From Chlamydiota bacterium (GTDB lineage Bacteria; Chlamydiota; Chlamydiia; Chlamydiales; JAJFMK01), in contig JAJFMK010000145.1 in the NCBI GenBank assembly GCA_021772215.1, forward strand, positions 1 through 5,267: DNA of 5,267 bases, in the 5' to 3' direction. A model generated the notes under the pieces. It had not been told where the DNA came from. It worked only from the letters and a program-made list of their open reading frames with translations, and made no database searches. Shown here one piece after another: positions 1 through 5,267 of the stretch. The position numbers and the translations under genes are program-made. The number at the start of each line of letters is the position of its first letter. Position 1 is the stretch's first letter.

Positions 1-423
1 TTGATCGTCGAAGTCATCAAACTCCCCATCGAACTGGTTGGGGAAGTTATGTTTAAAGCTGGCGGGATCCGGCGGATCATCTTTAAAGGGCTCCTGATAG
101 GGAGCTGGGATATTGCCGCCGCCATAGCCGCCATAGCCTCCACCTCCTCCAGACTCCATCATTCCTTCCTGGTAGCCGCGATCCTTCCAGGTTTGTGTTT
201 GACGCCGGAGCGTCTGCTCTTTTTGCAAGTTAAGTGCTCTTTGCTCCTCGGTCAAAAGCTGCACATTCACCTTGGGCTTGGCCGGAGCCGGCTTTTGCAA
301 CTGCTGCATCATCTGCTGTTCAGACTGCAGATTGGGATTGGGTGACTGCTTCTCTTGGATGATTGTTGCATCACTAAAGAGAAACATCGGTAGCGCTAGT
401 GCGCCAAGTAGGTATCCTTTCAT
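1..423 (-). CDS. Exported Gln/Gly-rich protein of unknown function (N-terminal part; runs off the window)
   Basis: I do not recognise this protein. An open frame runs from ATG at 423 to the window edge (141 codons, no stop), so the C-terminus is missing. A strong Shine-Dalgarno (AGGAGG, 435-430) sits 6 nt before the ATG and fixes the start. Residues 1-19 look like a signal peptide: Lys2, a hydrophobic core (YLLGALALPMFLF) and a possible cleavage after SDA, so export to the envelope or periplasm is likely. The mature part has a Gln/Met-rich stretch (about 33-43), a Pro/Lys stretch (45-51), a charged probably helical segment (57-84), a Gly/Tyr run (92-103, GGGGGYGGYGGG) and an acidic Asp/Phe-rich region (131-141). 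It starts 40 nt after the dapL stop with no terminator between, so it is probably cotranscribed with asd-dapL. A link to envelope or peptidoglycan function is only a guess from that position. Confidence 0.75.
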   Translation of the reverse strand, partial: MKGYLLGALALPMFLFSDATIIQEKQSPNPNLQSEQQMMQQLQKPAPAKPKVNVQLLTEEQRALNLQKEQTLRRQTQTWKDRGYQEGMMESGGGGGYGGYGGGNIPAPYQEPFKDDPPDPASFKHNFPNQFDGEFDDFDDQ

Positions 424-463
424 AGGTCCCCTCCTGGTTCACCTCTATGTTGAAGGATCTAGA

Positions 464-1684
464 TTAATTTTCGATTAAGATTGAACTTCTTTTAAGTCTT
501 TGAAATTCAAGGGGCAAGAAATGAGATTTTAGGTGACTGGCCGCCTCCTCTATCTCCTCTTTTTTTCCGAAAGCGCTAAGCCTCAAATAGCTCTCTCCAG
601 AGACCCCGAAGCCGACCCCTGGAGTGGTGATCAGGTGGGCCTTCTCTAATAGTTCATCAAAGAGCTCCCAGGAGGAGCGCCCCTTGAAGCTGACAAAGAG
701 ATAGGGGGCATGCTCTCCACCAACAGAGGTGAGGCCGCACGATTTGAGAGCTGCTTTCAAGAGTGTGGCGTTTTGTAAATAGCGATCTTGCAAAGCGCGG
801 CAAGCTTTTTGGCCAGCTGCACTAAGTGTCGCAGCTGCGCCCGCTTGGGCGATGTTAGAGGCGCCGTTGAAAAGCGAGGAGACAATGCGTTCCCAATCTT
901 TGATCAGCGGCGATCCATCCTTAAAGCAAATCTCTTTAGGAACGACAGTCCAGCCGAGGCGAATGCCGGTAAAGCCGGCCATCTTAGAGAGTGAAGCAGT
1001 CTCGATCGCCACCTCTTTAGCGCCCTCAATCTCATATATTGACCGCGGGCAATTATCGCGAATATAGCTGGCATAGGCAGAGTCGTAGATAATGAGCGAA
1101 CTTCTCTCTTTTGCGATCTTAACAACAGAGCTAAGCTGCTCTTTTGTCAAGGCGACACCAGTGGGATTGTTGGGGTTACAGATGTAGATCAGGCTCCCCT
1201 CTTTTACCAGGCTAAAGTCGGGGACAAAGTCGTTTTCCTCTAGGCAGGGTAGGAAAGTGATCTCCTTTTTTCCATAGAGCAAAGAGGCGATCTCATAGAC
1301 AGGGTAGGAGGGATCTTGCACCGCCACGGGTGTCATCTCATCGAAGAGAAGCTGAAGCCGACCAATATCGCATTTCGAGCCATCGGAGACAAAGATCTCA
1401 TCAGGTTCAATCCCGGGATAGTTTTCAGCAATTTTCTCACGAAGCGCCGGATCACCAAACGGCTCGCCATAGCCGCGGTAGCCTCTCTTTGTCGCAAGTG
1501 CGGAGGCAAATCTCTCCATCGCCTCGGATATGATAGCGGGGATTGGCTCCGTGGTATCGCCAATGCCAAGGCTAATCAATTTTGCTTCTGGACAGCTGGC
1601 CAGCAGCGCCTCTTTTCGTTTAGTGATCTCTAAAAAAAGGTAGGACGCTTGAAACTGCGCCAGTTTATCGTTTCTATTGACCAT
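464..1684 (-). CDS. dapL: LL-diaminopimelate aminotransferase (DapL), PLP-dependent
   Basis: Transfers an amino group from glutamate to tetrahydrodipicolinate, giving LL-diaminopimelate in one cytoplasmic step and bypassing the succinylase/acetylase branches; DapF then makes meso-DAP for peptidoglycan and lysine. The 406-residue product is a fold-type I aminotransferase. Visible motifs are GIGDTTEPIP (40-49), the GYG segment (71-73), NPNNPTG (170-176), YDSAY with PLP-binding Asp201, SLSKMAGFTGIRLGW with the Schiff-base Lys234, FNGASNIAQAG, and LRLSAFG with Arg368 as the likely carboxylate-binding arginine. The SxSK-xAGFTGxRLGW block is characteristic of plant and chlamydial DapL. I chose ATG 1684 because homologues begin about here; a GTG 45 nt upstream lies deep inside asd. 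The ATG overlaps the asd stop by 11 nt. A GGAGG (1701-1697) lies 12 nt upstream, rather far, so translational coupling to asd is likely. No broken or missing key residues were seen. Confidence 0.96.
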   Translation of the reverse strand: MVNRNDKLAQFQASYLFLEITKRKEALLASCPEAKLISLGIGDTTEPIPAIISEAMERFASALATKRGYRGYGEPFGDPALREKIAENYPGIEPDEIFVSDGSKCDIGRLQLLFDEMTPVAVQDPSYPVYEIASLLYGKKEITFLPCLEENDFVPDFSLVKEGSLIYICNPNNPTGVALTKEQLSSVVKIAKERSSLIIYDSAYASYIRDNCPRSIYEIEGAKEVAIETASLSKMAGFTGIRLGWTVVPKEICFKDGSPLIKDWERIVSSLFNGASNIAQAGAAATLSAAGQKACRALQDRYLQNATLLKAALKSCGLTSVGGEHAPYLFVSFKGRSSWELFDELLEKAHLITTPGVGFGVSGESYLRLSAFGKKEEIEEAASHLKSHFLPLEFQRLKRSSILIEN

Positions 1685-2654
1685 AGTTAATGAGAGCCTC
1701 CAGATTTTCCAAAGCTGATAGGGCCGCACCGCGAACCAGATTGTGGCCCATCACTGTCAAACCCACTCTAGTGCAATCTTTGCCCTGTTTGATCTGCCCG
1801 ATGTGAACGAAGGGGTCATAGGGAGAGATCTCTCTAGCTGGCTGGGGACGATCAACAGCTGTATGGAGCTTGTAGAGGTTATGGTTGGCCAGATAGGCTT
1901 GGTTGACACTCTCAAGAGAGACCTCTTTAGCAAACTGTAGATGCAAAACAGCGGTGTGACCATGCATCACAGGAACGCGATGCACATGAATTGTCATCTC
2001 AAAATCAGCCGGCTTGTCAATGGCTCCCAAAATTTTTCGGCTCTCAGCGCGGATCTTCTCCTCTTCGCCGACGATGTAGGGAATCAAGTTGTTCAACAAG
2101 TCTACGCAGTCAACACCCGGATAGCCGGCGCCGCTGATTGCCTGCATCGTCACGCAAGAGATATGGTTAAGTTCGCCAAGCGCCATTAGTGGCTTCAATG
2201 CCGAAGCGATAAAAGCTGTCGTACAGTTGGAGTTGGTGACAATTTTTCCCGCACTCGATTGCCGCTCAATTAACTCAATATGAGTGGGGTTGATCTCAGG
2301 TAGAAGGAGAGGAACATCGCTTGCCATCCTCTTGGCCGCCGCATTTGATGAAACAAGATGACCTCTCTCTAGGAGCTGCGGCTCAATCTCCTTGGCGGCA
2401 AAGGCAGGCAGAGCTGAAATGACATGGCGACACTGAATCTGGTCCGCTTCGATAATCTGCAACCGTGCCACTTCCTCATCGAGGGGATCGCTCTCCCTCC
2501 AGATGACAACATCTCCAAACTTTCGTCCGACGCTTCGATCAGAAGCTGAAAGCTCCACGACAACAAATTTCTTTGATCTTTGAACCAAAGCGATCAACTT
2601 CTGACCCACCAGGCCAGTGGCACCTAAAATAGCAACAGGGATCTTCTCACTCAT
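1674..2654 (-). CDS. asd: Aspartate-semialdehyde dehydrogenase, archaeal/fungal-like branch
   Basis: Catalyses NADPH-dependent reduction of L-aspartyl-4-phosphate to L-aspartate-4-semialdehyde, the branch point toward DAP/lysine and toward threonine/methionine. The 326-residue product has the N-terminal nucleotide-binding loop GATGLVGQ (11-18), catalytic Cys144 in NSNCTTAF, Gln171 in the AISGAGYPG region, and HRVPVMHGHT with Arg226 and the probable general base His233. It ends with GHNLVRGAA (303-311), as in this family. SNCTT in place of the E. coli-type cysteine motif, together with HRVPV..GHT, places it in the archaeal/fungal-like branch, which many bacteria also carry. ATG 2654 begins MSEKIPVAILGATG, the expected spacing to the nucleotide-binding loop; the ribosome site is weak (GTAGG about 12 nt upstream). 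It is the first gene of the probable asd-dapL-exported-protein operon. The lysC, dapA and dapB genes often found with asd in Chlamydia are not next to it here. Confidence 0.96.
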   Translation of the reverse strand: MSEKIPVAILGATGLVGQKLIALVQRSKKFVVVELSASDRSVGRKFGDVVIWRESDPLDEEVARLQIIEADQIQCRHVISALPAFAAKEIEPQLLERGHLVSSNAAAKRMASDVPLLLPEINPTHIELIERQSSAGKIVTNSNCTTAFIASALKPLMALGELNHISCVTMQAISGAGYPGVDCVDLLNNLIPYIVGEEEKIRAESRKILGAIDKPADFEMTIHVHRVPVMHGHTAVLHLQFAKEVSLESVNQAYLANHNLYKLHTAVDRPQPAREISPYDPFVHIGQIKQGKDCTRVGLTVMGHNLVRGAALSALENLEALINYGQ

Positions 2655-2940
2655 AAGGGTATGAGCCTACCACGTTCTTAATTTTCCAAAGGATAGGAAA
2701 TTCAATGTGTCAAGGTCACTTTACCTAAGCAAAGTGACCTTAACACCATTGGCAACTCCACCGTAACTTTGTCGTAATTTTTTGAATTTGAATAATAGTT
2801 AACTAGTTCTTCCAAAATCCTATGACAGAAGTCGGAATTTGTGGAGAATTTGAATAGGAGGGACCGCCTCGCTATTTAGCAGTTCATTTTTCTATACCTG
2901 AATCTAATCCTCCCAGTGAGGGAGATCGCAACCATTCTCA
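2655..2940. other. Non-coding region between asd and the broken plus-strand gene
   Basis: No intact gene is present. It holds the short asd leader, the inverted repeat at 2707-2746, and an AT-rich stretch (about 2770-2815) containing AATAATAG, which could be part of a plus-strand promoter but has no convincing partner hexamer. AGGAGGGA at 2855-2862 resembles a ribosome site, but no start codon follows at a usable distance. A short plus-strand open stretch from 2858 to 2941 ends in a TAA (2942-2944) and includes the peptide PESNPPSEGD. It may be a further upstream remnant of the pseudogene in another frame, but it is too short to say. Confidence 0.5.
2707..2746 (-). promoter_or_regulatory. Inverted repeat (possible operator or leader hairpin) overlapping a -35-like box for asd
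   Basis: Two 16-nt arms, 2707-2722 (GTGTCAAGGTCACTTT) and 2731-2746 (AAAGTGACCTTAACAC), pair at 15 of 16 positions around an 8-nt spacer; the inner 11 bp are perfect. There is no following T-run on either strand, so it does not look like an intrinsic terminator. On the minus strand the outer arm contains TTGACA (2713-2708), a perfect sigma70 -35 hexamer 53 nt before the asd ATG. The expected -10 at about 2690-2685 reads TTTGGA, which is poor; TATCCT at 2695-2690 is better but only 12 nt away. A dyad operator over the asd promoter is therefore plausible but unproven. The regulator is unknown. Confidence 0.45.
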
Positions 2941-3776
2941 ATAAATGGGGGATCTGGTCCTGTAGGCGCTAACTTGCCGCCTACAGTGGTGAACCCCATC
3001 TCGAATCAGGTTGCTCAGGTAAGACAGGAGTATCGCCTCATCGTCCCCGACAACACCATTGCAGATCCCAATGGGGACTTTCTAACTTAAAGTGCAAAGA
3101 GGACCAATGAAAGAGTGCTTCCAGCATGGCTAAACTTTAGTGATAGGACGTTATCGGGTAAACCGGGCCCATCAGATACCGCTGCGTTTAGCGATAAAAC
3201 CCTCCCTTTAAAAATCTGTGCAACTGATGGAGGCGATGAGGTGTGCATCCTCTTCGACCTCAGCGTGCAGGGAGTCTCTAGAGAAAAGCAGATCCTGATG
3301 ATTGCCGGCCCTCTGGGAACTGCTGGAGCCCTCAGTATTACCTGGTATAAAAAGAGAGGTCTTATCCTCAAACCCTGGAACCGCAAAAAATATGATAAGG
3401 GAACAATCAAGGTCCTTATTAGACAATCTTTTACCTATCAAATCGCTACACATAAAGAGGAGATTGAATCGGTTAAAGCCTTCAAAGGAAAAAAATGCCG
3501 CCCCTCCTCCCTGAACCTAAATGCCTCGATAGCAGAAGCTGTTTAGAATGGCTAAAAACGGATAGGCCTATTCCTTGGGGTGGGAGCTTTCTTCCAGAAT
3601 GGCTAACATACCACGAAAGTAAGAATAGCCTTGAAAGCTCACAAGGCCCACAACCAGAAAATTCAGGCCTCTACACCGTCCGCTTCTTCGGCTCTGGCGA
3701 GGTGGTCTTAGAGGAGATCAAACTACAGGTTAGTGGACAGGGCGGCCATGGATTTGAAATGGTGAACTTGTCTTGA
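2941..3776 (+). pseudogene. Decayed gene for a cadherin-like/Ig-like domain (CADG/He_PIG-type) surface protein
   Basis: The plus-strand pieces look like parts of one repeat-domain protein. From 2944, in one frame, GPVGANLPPTVVNPISNQ leads to ADPNGDFLT, then TAA at 3088-3090, then in the same frame SAKRTNERVLPAWLNFSDRT, LSGKPG and ICATDGGDEVCILFDLSV. This follows the usual CADG/He_PIG order: PP-V-NPI-DQ, DP-GD-LTYSA, LP-WL-F, SG-P, TDG, F-L-V. The stop sits where these domains usually have Tyr. A second, more degenerate domain starts near KVLIRQSFTYQI and reads to 3546. It then continues in another frame (open from 3495) as LPEWLTYHES, GPQPENSGLYTV and IKLQV, ending at TGA 3774-3776. A frameshift near 3520-3550 is therefore inferred. 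There is no start with a ribosome site and no signal peptide, so the 5' part is lost. Such domains occur in secreted and adhesin-like proteins. Two separate short ORFs are the alternative, but the domain match argues against that. Confidence 0.72.
2960..2986. repeat. Short inverted repeat inside the pseudogene, resembling the IS left tip
   Basis: CTGTAGGCG (2960-2968) and CGCCTACAG (2978-2986) form a perfect 9-bp stem around a 9-nt loop. The 16 nt from 2961 (TGTAGGCGCTAACTTG) match 14 of 16 positions of 3823-3838 at the presumed left tip of the insertion sequence. The stretch also reads in frame as GPVGANLPPT, the linker before the first Ig-like domain, so it may simply be coding sequence with chance symmetry. 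Confidence 0.45.
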
Positions 3777-3830
3777 AAACAAACCCGATATTAATCCTAT
3801 TAAATGCTATTAGTTTTTACCTTGTAGGCG

Positions 3831-3896
3831 CAAAGTTGTAATGTCACCTTTTCACCAAAGTTAAAATGTCACCCTATTGAGAAAATGGAGGTGACA
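3831..3896 (+). repeat. IS left-end repeats, probable transposase binding sites
   Basis: Two direct repeats of the form CAAAGTT-N3-ATGTCACC lie at 3831-3848 and 3856-3873 (25-nt period; they differ at two of the three central bases). A third, inverted half-site GGTGACA lies at 3890-3896. Iterated motifs at an IS end are typical transposase binding sites. A -10-like TAAAAT (3862-3867) lies inside the second repeat, though no good -35 is found at 16-18 nt. The third copy overlaps the transposase ribosome-binding site. Confidence 0.7.
3887..3894 (+). promoter_or_regulatory. Transposase ribosome-binding site embedded in an IS-end motif
   Basis: GGAGGTGA lies 6 nt before the TTG at 3901, near-ideal spacing, and supports TTG as the start. 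The nearest ATG codons (3910, 3913) are 15 and 18 nt away, though a weaker GGAG at 3903-3906 could serve them. Five of its bases are part of the inverted GGTGACA repeat at 3890-3896. Confidence 0.6.
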
Positions 3897-3900
3897 AACT

Positions 3901-5136
3901 TTGGAGACGATGATGAGCCTAAAGGAGGCGATGCGTCTTGCAATCATGCAAGACGCTGATAATGAAAATTTAACTTTGAGGGAGGCGTCTGTGCGAATGG
4001 AGCTTTCACTGAGGCAGACAAAGAGAGTGCGTCGAAGCTACCAATTAGACGGGGCAACTGGTCTAATTTCAAAGAGACGAGGCAAATTGAGTCCTAACCG
4101 AATCGATCCATCGTTAAAGTTAGATGTAATTAATATCTTGAGCTCAAGCCAATATGCTGGGTTTGGGCCCACCTTTGCTAGTGAGAAACTCAAGGAACAC
4201 CACGGGATTTCATTATCTAATGAGACAGTGAGGAAGTGGATGATCGAAAGCGATTTGTGGAAAGCAAAGAGAGCCAGGGAAAAGAGAGTGTACCAAAGGA
4301 GAGCAAGGAGAAGCCGATTTGGTGAGCTGCTACAGGGAGATGGCTCCAGACATGCTTGGTTTGAAGATCGAGGAGAGAAATGTACCTTATTACTATTCGT
4401 TGATGATGCTACAAGCCGTATCTGCGTAGCCCGTTTTGTTCCTGTTGAATCAACTGAAGGGTACCTACTTCTATTAGAAGACCAGCTTAAAAAACATGGT
4501 AAGCCTTTGGCTCTGTATACCGATAAACATTCATCGTTTCGTGTAAATCACGGAGGCAATAACAAACGCCTGACCCACCTTGCCGAAGTTCTTAAAGGTT
4601 TAGATGTCGAGCTCATATGCGCCAACAGCCCCCAAGCCAAAGGCCGAGTAGAGAGAGCCAATGGGACCCTTCAGGATCGCCTAATCAAAGAGATGCGTCT
4701 TCAAGGAATTTCAACGATTGAGGAAGCAAATGAATATCTACCTGAATTCATTAAAGAGTATAACAACCGTTTCGGCAAGGAGCCTCGGAAGGAGGAAGAT
4801 GCACATCGTCCTCTAGAGAAAAGCGACGATCTAGATAGGCTATTTGCACATCGCTCAGTCCGTAAGCTCTCCAAGGATCTTAGCTTTCACTACAACGGGG
4901 AACACTATCAGCTACTACCAAAATCACCGAATCGTTTTCGTAAGGCCAGTATTGAGATTTTGGACCGCCCTGGTAAACCGATTTTAATAGAAAGTCATGG
5001 TAGGAGCTACCCCTATACGAGCTGGGGAAAGATGGCCGCAGCCCAGCCAAAAGTGCTCGACAGCAAAGAACTCGAAGCACACTGGCCTACCCCCAAATAC
5101 CAAAGGCCAAGCAAACACCATCCCTGGAGAAGATAG
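3901..5136 (+). CDS. DDE transposase, ISNCY/IS1202-type (rve integrase core)
   Basis: Cuts and joins the ends of its own element. The intact 411-residue protein has an N-terminal helix-turn-helix (about 24-58, LTLREASVRMELSLRQTKR, followed by GATGLISKRRG), a second DNA-binding helical part (about 70-118, with LSNETVRKWM) and a basic linker (121-139). The RNase H-like core has catalytic Asp147 in LLQGDGSRHAWFEDRG, Asp208 in LYTDKHSSFRVN and Glu251 in AKGRVERANGTLQDRL. The segment YLPEFIKEYNNRFGKEP and the terminal HPWRR also match this family. All three acidic residues are present with no frameshift, so the enzyme could be active. The start is TTG 3901, chosen for the GGAGGTGA 6 nt before it; ATG 3910 or 3913 would shorten it by 3 or 4 residues. 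IS481 and IS3 share the rve core, but GDGS.H.WFE and DKHS.FR.N are specific to the ISNCY/IS1202 type. The rest of the element is incomplete on the right. Confidence 0.94.
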   Translation: METMMSLKEAMRLAIMQDADNENLTLREASVRMELSLRQTKRVRRSYQLDGATGLISKRRGKLSPNRIDPSLKLDVINILSSSQYAGFGPTFASEKLKEHHGISLSNETVRKWMIESDLWKAKRAREKRVYQRRARRSRFGELLQGDGSRHAWFEDRGEKCTLLLFVDDATSRICVARFVPVESTEGYLLLLEDQLKKHGKPLALYTDKHSSFRVNHGGNNKRLTHLAEVLKGLDVELICANSPQAKGRVERANGTLQDRLIKEMRLQGISTIEEANEYLPEFIKEYNNRFGKEPRKEEDAHRPLEKSDDLDRLFAHRSVRKLSKDLSFHYNGEHYQLLPKSPNRFRKASIEILDRPGKPILIESHGRSYPYTSWGKMAAAQPKVLDSKELEAHWPTPKYQRPSKHHPWRR

Positions 5137-5143
5137 GGAAAAT

Positions 5144-5165
5144 GAGGGGCGCCGCGCCCCCCCCC
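5144..5165. repeat. GC-rich palindromic segment before the tandem array
   Basis: GGGGCGC and GCGCCCC (5146-5160) form an inverted repeat around a single C, followed by a run of nine C (5157-5165). With the next ATG and eight G it makes a second palindrome centred on CCATGG. It looks like a degenerate first unit of the 45-bp array: it has the same layout (G-run arm, short loop, C-run arm, CATG, G8) but a different sequence. Confidence 0.6.
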
Positions 5166-5267
5166 ATGGGGGGGGATAGATGCTCATTGGAGGGGGCATA
5201 CGCCCCCTCCATGGGGGGGGATAGATGCTCATTGGAGGGGGCATACGCCCCCTCCATGGGGGGGGAT
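5166..5267. repeat. 45-bp GC-rich tandem repeat (about 2.3 copies, cut by the window end)
   Basis: The pattern starting at 5166, 5211 and 5256 repeats with a period of exactly 45 nt and no mismatch seen. Each unit has ATG plus eight G, then ATAGATGCTCATT, then a 9-bp hairpin GGAGGGGGC-ATAC-GCCCCCTCC (5189-5210 and 5234-5255). The C-run then pairs with the next G8 around CCATGG. The period is divisible by three, so it can be read through as a 15-residue peptide repeat in two of three plus frames and also on the minus strand. No start, ribosome site or known domain supports coding. It is best called a minisatellite-like array of unknown function. Its composition is unlike the rest of the window. 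Confidence 0.95.

Larger units (their letters stand above)
3823..5136 (+). mobile_element. Insertion sequence of the ISNCY/IS1202 type; left end seen, right end not found
   Basis: The element is defined by its intact DDE transposase (3901-5136) and the repeat-rich left end before it. The left tip is placed at TGTAGGCG (3823), because IS1202-like elements usually begin with TGT and this choice includes both copies of the internal direct repeat; TGTAATG at 3837 is the alternative. No inverted copy of the left end (for example GGTGACATT or GCGCCTACA) occurs in the 131 nt after the transposase stop. The right end is therefore outside the window, lost, or replaced by the tandem array. The given end is only the transposase stop, and no target duplication can be determined. 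It lies 46 nt after the last frame of the decayed surface-protein gene. Confidence 0.8.

Noticed and set aside
1..345. Plus-strand open frame at the window start
   Set aside because: It is antisense to the exported-protein gene, whose signal peptide and strong ribosome site are convincing.
1685..1729. A longer DapL start (GTG at 1729), adding 15 residues
   Set aside because: The extension lies inside asd and has no counterpart in known DapL proteins; ATG 1684 gives the usual N-terminus.
2707..2746. Rho-independent terminator
   Set aside because: The stem is strong but no T-run follows on either strand.
3087..3453. Minus-strand open frames opposite the pseudogene
   Set aside because: No recognisable motifs, while the plus strand shows a clear domain pattern.
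3778..3805. A dif-like Xer site next to the IS, as reported for some IS1202 relatives
   Set aside because: Only the right arm (TCCTATTAAAT) partly resembles a XerD half-site (8 of 11); the other arm does not match.
4984..5244. Minus-strand open frame with a Pro-rich 15-residue repeat
   Set aside because: It is antisense to the transposase and stays open only because the 45-bp repeat is divisible by three; there is no ribosome site or domain.
5166..5267. CRISPR array
   Set aside because: The copies abut with no unique spacers, so it is a simple tandem repeat.

Overview
The window looks like a piece of a bacterial chromosome, most likely from a Chlamydiae-type organism (an environmental or 'Parachlamydiales-like' lineage). 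That placement is inferred from an LL-diaminopimelate aminotransferase (DapL) gene directly linked to an aspartate-semialdehyde dehydrogenase; DapL also occurs in spirochaetes, Bacteroidetes, cyanobacteria and plants, so the placement is tentative. The window ends inside a GC-rich tandem array, which suggests the end of an assembled contig.

Left half (1-2654, minus strand): a compact gene string read right to left. It runs asd (aspartate-semialdehyde dehydrogenase, complete), dapL (complete, overlapping the end of asd by 11 nt), then, 40 nt further on, the first 141 codons of an unrecognised exported protein with a Gln-rich part, a Gly/Tyr-rich run and an acidic end. Asd makes aspartate semialdehyde. 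DapL later converts tetrahydrodipicolinate to LL-diaminopimelate in one step, so the pair serves lysine and meso-diaminopimelate (peptidoglycan) synthesis.

Middle (2655-3822): about 1.1 kb with no intact gene. Just upstream of asd is a 40-nt near-perfect inverted repeat whose outer arm contains a consensus -35 hexamer facing asd. Then comes a decayed plus-strand gene (about 2941-3776) whose pieces read as two cadherin-like/Ig-like (CADG/He_PIG-type) domains. It is broken by an in-frame TAA, apparently at the position of a conserved tyrosine, and by a later frameshift.

Right half (3823-5267, plus strand): an insertion sequence with an intact DDE transposase of the ISNCY/IS1202 type. The left end carries repeated TGTCACC-containing motifs, one of which forms part of the transposase ribosome-binding site. 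No matching right end is visible after the transposase. The last ~100 bases are a 45-bp tandem repeat full of C/G-run palindromes.

I see no clear sign of an undescribed defence, secretion or metabolic system. The points most worth checking are the broken adhesin-like gene, the palindrome in front of asd, the repeat-rich IS left end and the 45-bp array.
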